Shown here: positions 26,725-36,145 of the stretch, in pieces
Numbering within the stretch: the first letter of the stretch is position 1
How the letters are laid out: every line of letters starts with the position of its first letter
Assembly (NCBI GenBank): GCA_029007825.1
Contig: JAQXIO010000052.1
Coordinates: 1-64,000 of the forward strand
Length of the DNA stretch: 64,000 nucleotides
Source of the DNA: Bacteroidales bacterium
Lineage (GTDB): Bacteria > Bacteroidota > Bacteroidia > Bacteroidales > JAQXIO01
Direction of reading: 5' to 3'
Made by a program: the position numbers and the translations under genes
The notes under the pieces: model-generated
What the model was told of the DNA's origin: nothing
Database searches by the model: none
What the model saw: only the letters and a program-made list of their open reading frames with translations

Positions 26725-28812
26725 ATGTATAAAACACTGCTATCTTCTATTCTGTGCATTTTTTCCGTCTCCTTATTGTCGGCAGCATCAACCGTTTCTT
26801 ACGATAAAAACAATCGCCGCTTCATTTTAGAAAACAATTTTGTAAAGCGGATTATCTCTGTCTATGACAGTGGAATATCTTCCACGTCATACATTATCAA
26901 AGAAAACAACTATGAAATGACAAGAGAAGCGTCCAAAGAATTTTCTTTTTGCCTGAACAACCGTCTATTTTGCGGAAATAAAGATTTTATCTTTTCCGAT
27001 TACCAGATCTGGGAAGAAGATGGAAAAAGTCGATTGTCGATCGTCTTGAACAATCCGGATTGTAAAGTACATGTTCTTTATGAGATATATGATTCACATC
27101 CTGTTATCAGAAAAAACGTCACTATAACCAATCTATCGTCTTATACCTGCACCTTATCGGATTTATTCTGGGAACAATTAACCATGGATCCTTTGGGAGG
27201 AAAAGACTTAAAAGGATATTTCGGCAGTTATCTGTTTACTACACCTTACGCCGGAGGCAAACATGATCCCGCTGTCCTGCTCAACGGAGACAAGGCTTCC
27301 ATTCTTCTGGGAAACGAAGCTCCTGGTATTTTAAAGTATACCGGATTATATACGACTGGCCAAAACGAGTTAACAATAGGAATGAATCAACGAAACAGCG
27401 ACTATCCTTTCGTATACACACTCAACGCCAATAGTTCTTTCCAATCACCTTCGGGATTTATTCTCTCAACCATAAACAAACCGGACTTTATTTCTTTCGA
27501 TTACGACCTTGCCGATTTCGTGCGTGAACAATTGCCGGTTCGTCTTTATCAGAAGAAAGAATCTCCCCGTTTTTTATATAATACATGGATGCCTTTCAAG
27601 TATTCAATCAACGATACTCTTTTATACCAGCTCGCCGACGATGTGAGCGATACGGGAGCCGATTATTTCGCTATAGATGATGGATGGCAGACTTATTACG
27701 GAGACTGGGATGTCGATCTGAAAAAGTTTCCTCAAGGATTAAAGCCTGTTTTTGACTATATCCGATCAAAAGGGATGAAGCCGGGTATTTGGTTCGCTCC
27801 AACTTCATTAGACGCACGCTGTAAAGTTTATAAAGATTTCAGCGATTGTACTGTAACCGACAAAAACGGAGAGCCCAGTAATCTACATGGTTGGCTAAAC
27901 AACTATCCAGCTTATACGATGGATATTACCAATCCCAAGTGGTATAATTACGTTTTATCCAAACTAAAATCGCTTATAGTGGATAATGGCATAGAGTATG
28001 TAAAAATAGATTTGTCTGTAGTTAAGTCTGCGTATGTGACACAACCAGAACGTTCCGGTTCGTATAAAATCACGGAAAATAGTTCGGGTCGAGAAGCTTA
28101 TTTATATAAGGGATACGAACAGCTGGCAAAACTTTCATCCGATTTATATACGATTTTTCCTGATCTTATCATCGATTATACATACGAACTTTGGGGTGAC
28201 CATCATGCTATCGATTATTTTTTAATACAACATGCAGATCTCGACTGGATTTCCAACTTCAATGCTTATTCATCGAAAGGCATGCAGGAAGTACGTAATT
28301 TATGCAGACAGCGAGGACGGGTTATTCCATCTTCATCTATGCTGGTCGGGAATATGTGCTTCGATGCCCCGGAAAGCTTAACGGCTTTTATTTCCGGGTT
28401 CGGTTCTACGCCTTTGATGCTGGGTGATGCTCGACAACTTTCGAAAAAGCAAAAAGAATCTTTTAAATTTTATGCGGAATGGTTCAAAAAGATGCAGAAT
28501 CTTTACAACATCATGGAATATTATCAAACAGGGGGGCTTTTCAACGATGTAAACGAGGGTAGCTGGGACGGATTCGCCCGTTTTAACACATCTTTATCGG
28601 GGGGAATTTTATGCTTCTTTCGAAATCACTCCGTAGAACCGTACAGGATTACAAGAGTGCCTTTCATCGATCCTTCAAAAGAGTATTGTTTAAAAGATGT
28701 ATCCGGCAAAGAGATTGGGCGCTATAAGGGGATACAGTTACAGGAAGATGGCCTCCCGGTTTCAATAAAAGATCCGAACGGTTTTATCGTTATCGAAATA
28801 TCAGCGATGTAA
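26725..28812 (+). CDS. GH36-type alpha-galactosidase-like enzyme
   Basis: A 695-aa secreted enzyme with a signal peptide (MYKTLLSSILCIFSVSLLSA). An N-terminal beta-sandwich (about 25-270) precedes a (beta/alpha)8 barrel with AIDDGWQTYYGDWDVD (about 315-330), KPGIWFAP and the putative nucleophile Asp429 in EYVKIDLSV, followed by YELWGDHH and HADLDWISN. This matches clan GH-D (GH36 and relatives), which hydrolyse alpha-galactosides. Family versus subfamily and exact specificity cannot be set from the sequence alone. An upstream in-frame extension to 26698 is less likely because the signal peptide begins at 26725. The gene is probably monocistronic. Confidence 0.85.
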   Translation: MYKTLLSSILCIFSVSLLSAASTVSYDKNNRRFILENNFVKRIISVYDSGISSTSYIIKENNYEMTREASKEFSFCLNNRLFCGNKDFIFSDYQIWEEDGKSRLSIVLNNPDCKVHVLYEIYDSHPVIRKNVTITNLSSYTCTLSDLFWEQLTMDPLGGKDLKGYFGSYLFTTPYAGGKHDPAVLLNGDKASILLGNEAPGILKYTGLYTTGQNELTIGMNQRNSDYPFVYTLNANSSFQSPSGFILSTINKPDFISFDYDLADFVREQLPVRLYQKKESPRFLYNTWMPFKYSINDTLLYQLADDVSDTGADYFAIDDGWQTYYGDWDVDLKKFPQGLKPVFDYIRSKGMKPGIWFAPTSLDARCKVYKDFSDCTVTDKNGEPSNLHGWLNNYPAYTMDITNPKWYNYVLSKLKSLIVDNGIEYVKIDLSVVKSAYVTQPERSGSYKITENSSGREAYLYKGYEQLAKLSSDLYTIFPDLIIDYTYELWGDHHAIDYFLIQHADLDWISNFNAYSSKGMQEVRNLCRQRGRVIPSSSMLVGNMCFDAPESLTAFISGFGSTPLMLGDARQLSKKQKESFKFYAEWFKKMQNLYNIMEYYQTGGLFNDVNEGSWDGFARFNTSLSGGILCFFRNHSVEPYRITRVPFIDPSKEYCLKDVSGKEIGRYKGIQLQEDGLPVSIKDPNGFIVIEISAM

Positions 28813-28893
28813 CGCATTCTGCCTCACTCTTTTACTCTAATTTGCATCGTAAGCAACTTCCTCTATTTTCTATTTATAACTAGTGATGAGATT

Positions 28894-28941
28894 AAATAGA
28901 TTACAATACCGAAATACATATTTCGGTATTGTAATCTATTT
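28894..28941. repeat. 48-bp palindrome with 23-bp arms upstream of the GH78 gene
   Basis: Arms 28894-28916 and 28919-28941 are perfectly complementary over 23 bp around a CA centre. The repeat follows the GH36 stop by 81 nt and ends 29 nt before the -7 motif of the GH78 gene. There is no T-run after it on either strand. It could be a terminator with a very long stem or an operator-like site just upstream of the GH78 promoter. Confidence 0.6.
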
Positions 28942-28970
28942 GCCTAAACTTCGTTTTTGAAGGAAAATAT

Positions 28971-28978
28971 TATCTTTG
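28971..28978 (+). promoter_or_regulatory. -7 element of the GH78 gene
   Basis: TATCTTTG matches TAnnTTTG, 55 nt upstream of the ATG at 29034. The expected -33 region lies immediately after the 48-bp palindrome. Confidence 0.5.
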
Positions 28979-29033
28979 TATATCCAGATGTATAGTAACT
29001 TATCAGATTTTTATATTTAACTAAAAACAAACC

Positions 29034-31817
29034 ATGAAAAAAATTCTTTTTCTTGCATTTGCTTTACTGGCATTCCTGCAACTTCCGGCCGAACCTGCTA
29101 AATACGTATGGGATACGCCTACCGGAGAAGGGCGGCAACAATATGTCTATTTCAGAAATGAAGTAGAGCTTTCGGAATTGCCGGCAAAAGCGGAACTTAA
29201 TCTTTATGCATATTCCCGCTATTCTCTAACTGTAAACGGGGAGTATATCAACTTTGGTCCGGTAAGAAGTACTCAGAAGTATCCTTATTATGATACCTAT
29301 GATCTTCTTCCTCACTTAAAAACAGGTAAGAATGTTATAGCCGTAAAGGCAATGAATAACGGAATGGAAACGTTTCAGATTCCTTTCGGCTCAGCTGCCT
29401 TTATTGCTTGGGGAGAGATCGATGAAAAAGGTAAAAAAATAGACTTATCTACTCCGGGTAACTGGTTATGCCGTGCCGCGCAAGGTTATGCCCAGAACTC
29501 CCAACGTTACTCTTTTGCAAAAGGGCCTATCGAATGTTTTGATGCACGCCTGGAACCGGATGACTGGCAGGGTTACGAGATTACAGCGAAAGAATGGAAA
29601 CGTCCTACCGTACTGAAAGATCAATCGAAATTCGGGAAATTAGCTCCTCGTTCAATCCCTATGCTTACACAGAGCATCATTCAGCCTAAAGAGTGCCTGC
29701 AATTATGCAAACGTGATTATTTCGGAACTCTTTATAATTTTCAGGTATTAGGGAACGATCTCTTTCATTCCTCTTACGGAAATGCGAACTCGGTACAGGC
29801 CTATACTTATATCTACTCTCCTACCGATCAGGATATAACTGCTCGTTTTTCTTGGGGAAACATATGGTTAAACGGAGATTCTTTATTACAAACCGATACA
29901 AATGTTCCTTTTCAGCATCAGAGCACTTTAGCACTTAACAAAGGGTGGAACCTGCTTTTCGCCGATCTCCAGATTGTATTCGGTGGTACGGAATTTATGA
30001 TGGTACTTCCGGATGATAAAGGCTTGATGGTCTCAGCCGACAAAGGAAAAGACGAAAAGAAAGGTTTTGCGATTTCGGGCCCTAATGAAATAAAAACGGT
30101 AAGTGATCCGGCATCTTTCGTTCCGGAAGGAAAAAATAAAAAATGGGCGTTCGTTCCTTCCCAGAACACAATGGTTAATCCTGCTAAAGCTGTGTCTTGG
30201 ATGCGTGAACGCCGGATGGTTGCACCGGATCCTATCAAGCAAAACGACTTTATTTTTTCACCAGACGAGTATAATAGTACGTTGTTTGACATGGGAGGCA
30301 AACAGCTTGCCCGTGTATTTGTCGATGTCATAGCTCCTGAAGGTGCTATTATAGATGTTACATTCAGTGAAGACCTCGAAAACGACAATGCGCATTTATA
30401 CAGAATGTACACTGTAAATTCAGGAGTAAGATTCATTAGTAAAGGTGGACGCCAGCACTTCGAGTCGTTCAAGCCTTATGGATTACGTTATTTACAGGTT
30501 ACCGTTTCAGAGAATTCTTCTCCTGTTACTTTAGAAAATGTAGGAGTAATCCGACAGGTTTATCCTTTTGAAAAGAAGGGCTCTTTCAGTTGCTCTGATC
30601 CACTGCTTAATTCTATATGGGAACTCGGATGGCGCACTTTACAAGTTTGTTCGGAGGATACGTATACCGATACTCCTTTCCGCGAACGGGGCCATTATGC
30701 CGGAGATATGTATCCGGAATATGCTATCTCTTTAGCGACAAGCGGTGATTCACGTCTGGCAAAACAATCTATAAGAATGTTTCTTCATACAGGTGAAAAT
30801 GTTTATTTAGGAAACGGAGAACAATTAGGAAATGACTTTTCGGCCATTACTCTACTGGTTGCTTCTTGGGTCATAAGAATGACTGATGATCAAGCTTTTG
30901 CCGAAGAGATATACCCATATCTTAAAAACTACCTGCAGGTGTGGTACAATCACCGTACTCCGCAAGGATACTATCAACCAAAAGACGATACGTTTTTCGA
31001 ATGGGTAGATATCGATAAGAAGGCGGCATTAACCCAGTTTCAGACCCTTATATACGCACTTAACAGGGAAATGGCCGGTATTGCCAAACGTTTAGGAGAT
31101 ACCGAACAAATAGCAATTGCCAATCAAAGAGCGGATGAACTGAAAGAGACGATCAATACTCTTTTCTGGGGAGGTGAAGCTAACGGTGTATTTCTGGATG
31201 GAATCAAAAACGGCAGGTATCTGACAACTAAATTCCCGAATTCGAGTGCTGTACCTATGGCATACGGAGTTACCGATTCTATTCAGGATCATGCAATTAT
31301 GCGCTATCTGAACCATGCACTTATCCATATCATGTCACCGCAAAACAATAAGCAGTTGGTTACGTCTTATGGAGGATTTTATGCTCTTGCAGGACTTTAC
31401 GCAAAAGAGAATGCAGCTACTGCGGAAAAGTTTATGCGTAAACATTGGGCTCCTATGATCTTTGACGGAGACGACACGGCATGGGAAGATTTTGACAGGA
31501 ATAATACGAGTTGGACTCTCAGTCATGCATGGAGTGGTGCTCCGACTTATTATCTGTCAACACAGGCATTAGGTGTTCAATTAGGATTTCCCGGCGCTTT
31601 TTCTCCGGATACGATTACAATCGCACCTCAGAGCGAAACTTTAAGTTGGGCAAAAGGAACTGTTCCACATCCGAAAGGTATGGTTTCCGTAAGTTGGCGT
31701 GTAGGCGGTAATAATCTTTATCTGGATTATTCGGCACCCAAAGGTGTTCCGGTAAAAATCGAACCGAGAGGGCGACTGGCCGGTTACAATCTGATATTGA
31801 AGAATTTGTCCGAATAA
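29034..31817 (+). CDS. GH78 alpha-L-rhamnosidase
   Basis: A 927-aa secreted enzyme with a signal peptide (MKKILFLAFALLAFLQLPAEP). The N-terminal part contains beta-sandwich domains, including a Bac_rhamnosid_N-type carbohydrate-binding region (about 25-250). The (alpha/alpha)6 barrel starts near 520. The catalytic segment TDTPFRERGHYAGDMYPE (about 544-561) corresponds to the GH78 motif with its acid residues, and DTAWEDFDRNN and SHAWSG follow. The C-terminal beta-sandwich ends in YNLILKN. It removes terminal alpha-L-rhamnose, as found in rhamnogalacturonan side chains or plant glycosides. A terminator lies just downstream and a long palindrome upstream. Confidence 0.9.
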   Translation: MKKILFLAFALLAFLQLPAEPAKYVWDTPTGEGRQQYVYFRNEVELSELPAKAELNLYAYSRYSLTVNGEYINFGPVRSTQKYPYYDTYDLLPHLKTGKNVIAVKAMNNGMETFQIPFGSAAFIAWGEIDEKGKKIDLSTPGNWLCRAAQGYAQNSQRYSFAKGPIECFDARLEPDDWQGYEITAKEWKRPTVLKDQSKFGKLAPRSIPMLTQSIIQPKECLQLCKRDYFGTLYNFQVLGNDLFHSSYGNANSVQAYTYIYSPTDQDITARFSWGNIWLNGDSLLQTDTNVPFQHQSTLALNKGWNLLFADLQIVFGGTEFMMVLPDDKGLMVSADKGKDEKKGFAISGPNEIKTVSDPASFVPEGKNKKWAFVPSQNTMVNPAKAVSWMRERRMVAPDPIKQNDFIFSPDEYNSTLFDMGGKQLARVFVDVIAPEGAIIDVTFSEDLENDNAHLYRMYTVNSGVRFISKGGRQHFESFKPYGLRYLQVTVSENSSPVTLENVGVIRQVYPFEKKGSFSCSDPLLNSIWELGWRTLQVCSEDTYTDTPFRERGHYAGDMYPEYAISLATSGDSRLAKQSIRMFLHTGENVYLGNGEQLGNDFSAITLLVASWVIRMTDDQAFAEEIYPYLKNYLQVWYNHRTPQGYYQPKDDTFFEWVDIDKKAALTQFQTLIYALNREMAGIAKRLGDTEQIAIANQRADELKETINTLFWGGEANGVFLDGIKNGRYLTTKFPNSSAVPMAYGVTDSIQDHAIMRYLNHALIHIMSPQNNKQLVTSYGGFYALAGLYAKENAATAEKFMRKHWAPMIFDGDDTAWEDFDRNNTSWTLSHAWSGAPTYYLSTQALGVQLGFPGAFSPDTITIAPQSETLSWAKGTVPHPKGMVSVSWRVGGNNLYLDYSAPKGVPVKIEPRGRLAGYNLILKNLSE

Positions 31818-31851
31818 TTCTGTCGAAAAGAATAAAAATAAATTCAACTTA

Positions 31852-31895
31852 CAATAGCCTTTCTTGTTATATACAGGAAAGGCTATTGCTTTCAT
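31852..31895 (+). terminator. Terminator after the GH78 gene
   Basis: Arms 31852-31866 and 31874-31888 pair over 15 bp with one wobble (CAATAGCCTTTC and its complement), followed by CTTTCAT. It lies 35 nt after the stop codon. Confidence 0.7.
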
Positions 31896-31945
31896 AAAGC
31901 GGAACTATTATTCCCTGATTAGTTGTGATACAAGAAAAAATTGAA

Positions 31946-31953
31946 TAGTTTTG
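31946..31953 (+). promoter_or_regulatory. -7 element of the TRIC-type channel gene
   Basis: TAGTTTTG matches TAnnTTTG, with a TTG at 31923-31925 at 20-nt spacing as a partial -33. It predicts a start near 31960 and a 40-nt leader. Confidence 0.45.
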
Positions 31954-31999
31954 TAGCATCAAGCCTAAATAAGATACATTTTTCTGAATCCATTCATTG

Positions 32000-32650
32000 A
32001 TGATCAGTTTTGTAGAGATACTCGAATATACCGGAACTTTTGCTTTTGCCATCAGCGGTATCCGATATGCTTCTCTTCAAAAATTCGATTGGTTCGGGGC
32101 TTATGTTGTCGGTCTGGTAACTGCTATCGGCGGTGGTACACTCCGTGATTTACTGCTCAACTCCTCCCCTTTTTGGATGACGGAACCATCCTATCTTATT
32201 TGTACGGCGATTGCTCTGCTATTCGCTATCTTATTCGGTGAGAAAATCAATCACCTGAGTAATACGTTTATGATTTTCGATACATTGGGTTTGGGGTTCT
32301 TTGTCGTGGTAGGAATAGAAAAAACACTTGACGCTGGATTTCCGATGTGGACTGCCGTAGTTATGGGTGCCGCCACAGGTGCATTCGGCGGTGTTATAAG
32401 GGACGTTCTGCTTAATCAGGAACCACTTATTTTCAGAAAAGAAATTTATGCTATGGCTTGCGTTATAGGCGGAATTGCCTATTGGTTGGGAATAGAATTC
32501 CAGCTAAATGCAGCTATCATACAAGTATTATCTGCAACAACGGTAATACTTACCCGTTTATTGGCTGTACGCTATCATATCGGACTACCTGTTTTAAAGG
32601 GTTACAACGAAGGGAATAACAATTCGGACGAAACGTTCCATTCTAAATAA
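32000..32650 (+). CDS. TRIC-type (UPF0126/YicG) cation channel protein
   Basis: A 216-aa polytopic protein of the trimeric intracellular cation channel family. Its two homologous three-helix halves each carry the glycine-rich kinked helix motif (AIGGGTLRDLLLN near 50-62 and GAFGGVIRDVLLN near 131-143), the hallmark of TRIC/UPF0126 proteins. Bacterial members form homotrimeric monovalent-cation channels; their physiological role in bacteria is unclear. The ATG at 32000 is used, since the frame before it opens only with a TTG at 31997. It is followed after 100 nt by nagB, possibly in a separate unit. Confidence 0.85.
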   Translation: MISFVEILEYTGTFAFAISGIRYASLQKFDWFGAYVVGLVTAIGGGTLRDLLLNSSPFWMTEPSYLICTAIALLFAILFGEKINHLSNTFMIFDTLGLGFFVVVGIEKTLDAGFPMWTAVVMGAATGAFGGVIRDVLLNQEPLIFRKEIYAMACVIGGIAYWLGIEFQLNAAIIQVLSATTVILTRLLAVRYHIGLPVLKGYNEGNNNSDETFHSK

Positions 32651-32752
32651 TGTCTAAAATAAACTGCAAGACGAACGCAGAAGCAGGTTTATTAGATTAT
32701 GCTGATGCGCAGCGTTTATTGCAAGCAATTTATTGATTAAAATAAAAATATT

Positions 32753-33547
32753 ATGAGACTTATCATTCAGGAAAATTACGAGAAAATGTCGCAATGGGCT
32801 GCAAACCATGTAGCTAAAAGAATTCATGAATCTCAGTTAAAAAGTAATCGGCCGTTTGTTCTGGGATTACCTACCGGTTCAACTCCGCTCGGGATGTACC
32901 GTATTTTAATAGAAAAATACAGAGCCGGAGAAATTTCTTTCCGTAATGTAATTACTTTTAATATGGATGAATACGTCGGTTTACCGAAATCGCATCCGGA
33001 AAGTTATTACAGCTTTATGTGGAATAATTTTTTCAGCCATATCGATATAGATGAAAAGAGTGTGCATATTCTCGATGGAAATGCACGGGATCTCAACGCT
33101 GAATGCAATGCTTATGAAGAAAAAATCAAAAAAGCGGGAGGGATCGATCTGTTTATAGGAGGTATGGGGGTTGACGGCCACATCGCGTTTAACGAACCGG
33201 GTTCTTCTCTGTCATCGCGTACACGGATAAAAACGCTTACCGAAGATACGCGAATCGTTAATTCCCGATTTTTCGACAACGACATCAATTTAGTTCCTAA
33301 AACAGCTTTGACAGTAGGTGTAGCAACCGTTACAGATGCGCGGGAGGTTCTTATTCTCGCTAACGGAATTAATAAAGCAAGGGCTTTACATCATGCTATT
33401 GAGGAGGGTATTAACCATATGTGGACAGTGAGTGCTCTACAATATCATCCGAAACCGATTTTCGTTTGTGACGAAGATTGCACAATGGAGTTAAAAGTAG
33501 GTACGTATCGTTATTATAAAGACATTGAAAAAAACGAAAGACTTTAA
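32753..33547 (+). CDS. nagB: Glucosamine-6-phosphate deaminase NagB
   Basis: A 264-aa cytosolic enzyme that converts glucosamine-6-phosphate to fructose-6-phosphate and ammonia. The catalytic set occupies the same positions as in E. coli NagB: Asp72 (NMDEY), Asp141, His143 and Glu148 ([12 protein letters not shown]). The phosphate-binding [11 protein letters not shown] is near 39-49. No nagA or PTS genes are nearby, but the GH20 enzyme 6 kb upstream would supply GlcNAc. A shared terminator lies downstream. Confidence 0.96.
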   Translation: MRLIIQENYEKMSQWAANHVAKRIHESQLKSNRPFVLGLPTGSTPLGMYRILIEKYRAGEISFRNVITFNMDEYVGLPKSHPESYYSFMWNNFFSHIDIDEKSVHILDGNARDLNAECNAYEEKIKKAGGIDLFIGGMGVDGHIAFNEPGSSLSSRTRIKTLTEDTRIVNSRFFDNDINLVPKTALTVGVATVTDAREVLILANGINKARALHHAIEEGINHMWTVSALQYHPKPIFVCDEDCTMELKVGTYRYYKDIEKNERL

Positions 33548-33575
33548 AACAGCAAAAATAATTATCCGTATGTCA

Positions 33576-33623
33576 ATAAAGAAACAGGCATCATAGAAAT
33601 AAATATGATGCCTGTTTCTTTAT
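33576..33623. terminator. Shared terminator between nagB and the GH78-like gene
   Basis: A perfect 20-bp stem (arms 33576-33595 and 33604-33623) around an 8-nt loop, with AAA/TTT-rich ends on both strands. It serves the two convergent genes. Confidence 0.85.
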
Positions 33624-33646
33624 CTATTTCAGATTAAATCAATCTA

Positions 33647-36097
33647 TTAATCGAAAAATATAGCACTCAGTGATGCATTTACCCCTCGCACCTGATTGAT
33701 TCTTAGGCGGACTGACCGGTCTATATTGAAAACAATATATTTTCCTTCGCCATAATTATCTACGATTTGTACCGGCATTAATAATTTCATATCGTTCAAA
33801 TCAAAAACTTCAATTGCCGAGCGCCTTCCATCACGTTCCCAATCGACGAAATAAAGAGCAATCCGACTATTCTTTTGTTCTTTACATTTAATATCTACGG
33901 TCATAGTCTGATTACAAGCATGCGGATCGAGCGTAAATATGGAACCGATATTACGTTGGCTATTATCCGGCAAACCGGACATTAAAGCTCTGGTATCCGA
34001 TGTATTCTCGGCTATGCGGATATTCCCGTTTTTCTTAAATTCGACATCTTCAACGAATTCAGGCAATCGGATACGATTTTTTTCATTTCCATCATAGTTG
34101 CAAAGTATATAACCTTCTGTTCCATACTTTTTATTCCAATTTCCTTGTGTAACAGAGTCTTGTTCCGGTATCTCATTATATGTATAATGAAAATTTTCTT
34201 TCGCAGTCAACGGCAATTCACCGGAATACCAGACTTTGATCTTATATTTGCCTGCAGGAAGAAGATCGTAGTAAATATATTCTTCATCTTCTCTATCTGC
34301 CGGAGATACTTTACCATTTAATGCCGCTTTTTTTATTACCCTACCAGCCTTTGGTACACCGATACTGGCAGAAGTCCCGGATGGTACTATAACTTCCCCG
34401 TGCCCTTTAAGAAGATCGAAAGATGCAAATATCTGACCGGATAACGTAGGTACCGAACCGCTCACGGATGTAAGATCCCGGGATAGACGAGGTTTAACGG
34501 AAAACGTTGCAAATCCGGGTGTCAAAGGCTTTACTCCGAGTATCTCTTCCGATAACCATTTGGTTATTCCCGCACTCCACGGATGCGTAAGACTGGTATA
34601 TCCGCATTGGTTATTAACGGGGGCTCCATTTTCAGATATAACACTATTCCATGACGGACGGTAAACTTCGAAAAACGTAGTACCACCGTAACGTATCTGT
34701 CCTCCCCAGCAATCATCTATGGTAGTAAGAGCTTCATCATATTTATTCATACTGGCCATAGCCTGAATTATAAAATACTGGTTGAAAGGGGAATAGGAAA
34801 GACGTTGCAGGCGATCAGCAAATGCCCTCTCCCAAATAGCTTCTTTTTCTTCCACCGTCATAAATCCGGCATTCACGGCGTCGGATGCAGCAAAAACACC
34901 CATTGAGGCTTCCCACTCCGGATTTTGTCTGATTTTCTGACTTTTTTCCTTTACATAAGAACGATATTTCTTTGCTAAATCTACCCTGCCTGATGCCTCC
35001 ATTACTTTACTAAATTCATTCCATGCCCGTATGGATACCATTTTGTAAGCATTCCGGGATTCCAAACAATTCGGATTTTCGAAACCTGCGCCAAGACGTT
35101 CATCCCATCCATAAAACACGAGATTTGGATTTTTTTCATAATGTTCATATGCTATATCCAGCTTCTGACAGGCATTATCCGTTAAAGTCTCCAATGTTTC
35201 TCTATCTCCTGTATAGTTGTAATAGTCGATAAGACTTAAAACCCAGTATAAAGAATAACTTGCAATCCCGTTAAACTGCGTGGATGTGTAAAAGAGATTT
35301 TTCTTTACAAAATCATAATTACCGAAGGCAACCATTGAGGCAGCCTGTGACGTATGAGCGTCACCTGTCCATGAATGGCGGTCACTGCGTTCCATCAGGA
35401 TGGCACCGAAATAGTCTTTCAGAAGATTCAATTTAACATCATAGGCTCCGGTATACCATATACGCGTTAAGACCGGATCACTACAAGAAAAGCTACCTTC
35501 ATAGTTTGTTGGTTTAATCTGACAAACCAAACGAACAGAAGATATTGTAAACGGATGATGCACCTGTTTGATATGTATCCAACCGAAACGAACACCTTCG
35601 TATAACTCACGGTTAAGTTCAAGACGATATGTATTCCCATGACGCACAGGTTTCGCTGTTTTCCGGGGATGTTGCGCACCCACATTAAAAACGGCAGGTT
35701 CCTTAAATTCACTTATGCTCATTTCGATTTCACCGTTCAAATCATCCGAATCAAACTCCAACCAACCAGCATTCACCTGCCCAAAATCAAACATCAGATC
35801 ACACTCTTGCTCAATCCGGACAGGAAACATTTTCTTAGATGTCCGGGAGCCTGACAATGCATCAGACGACATAGAAACAGGCATAAGCGTATACGATTCA
35901 AGCTCATCGTCAGCCTGTGGATTTGCCCATCTATAAGCAACAAGCGGATCGGGCGATTCCGCAACAGATTTTCCACCAAAAGTTCCTTTTAAAGAGGGGT
36001 ATAAGCCTTCTATCTTTTGTTCGGTTTTTAGATTTGATACAGAATTGCATCCGAATAAAAATACGCTTATGATAAAAATTGCAAATCTTATTTTCAT
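33647..36097 (-). CDS. GH78-like six-hairpin glycosidase lipoprotein
   Basis: An 816-aa lipoprotein (VFLFGCNSV). N-terminal beta-sandwich domains (about 20-205) precede an (alpha/alpha)6 barrel carrying the GH78-type catalytic segment MERSDRHSWTGDAHTSQ (about 230-246), WGGQIRYGGTTFFEVYRPSW and SLTHPWSAG. A GH78-type C-terminal beta-sandwich is followed by an extra beta domain of about 180 residues. It is related to but clearly distinct from the 29034-31817 enzyme. An alpha-L-rhamnosidase role is likely but specificity may differ. It is second in a two-gene operon, starting 48 nt after the GH2 stop codon. Confidence 0.8.
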   Translation of the reverse strand: MKIRFAIFIISVFLFGCNSVSNLKTEQKIEGLYPSLKGTFGGKSVAESPDPLVAYRWANPQADDELESYTLMPVSMSSDALSGSRTSKKMFPVRIEQECDLMFDFGQVNAGWLEFDSDDLNGEIEMSISEFKEPAVFNVGAQHPRKTAKPVRHGNTYRLELNRELYEGVRFGWIHIKQVHHPFTISSVRLVCQIKPTNYEGSFSCSDPVLTRIWYTGAYDVKLNLLKDYFGAILMERSDRHSWTGDAHTSQAASMVAFGNYDFVKKNLFYTSTQFNGIASYSLYWVLSLIDYYNYTGDRETLETLTDNACQKLDIAYEHYEKNPNLVFYGWDERLGAGFENPNCLESRNAYKMVSIRAWNEFSKVMEASGRVDLAKKYRSYVKEKSQKIRQNPEWEASMGVFAASDAVNAGFMTVEEKEAIWERAFADRLQRLSYSPFNQYFIIQAMASMNKYDEALTTIDDCWGGQIRYGGTTFFEVYRPSWNSVISENGAPVNNQCGYTSLTHPWSAGITKWLSEEILGVKPLTPGFATFSVKPRLSRDLTSVSGSVPTLSGQIFASFDLLKGHGEVIVPSGTSASIGVPKAGRVIKKAALNGKVSPADREDEEYIYYDLLPAGKYKIKVWYSGELPLTAKENFHYTYNEIPEQDSVTQGNWNKKYGTEGYILCNYDGNEKNRIRLPEFVEDVEFKKNGNIRIAENTSDTRALMSGLPDNSQRNIGSIFTLDPHACNQTMTVDIKCKEQKNSRIALYFVDWERDGRRSAIEVFDLNDMKLLMPVQIVDNYGEGKYIVFNIDRSVRLRINQVRGVNASLSAIFFD

Positions 36098-36145
36098 ATA
36101 AAATGAGAGGATTTATTACTTATTGAAAAATATCTCTATATAGAT

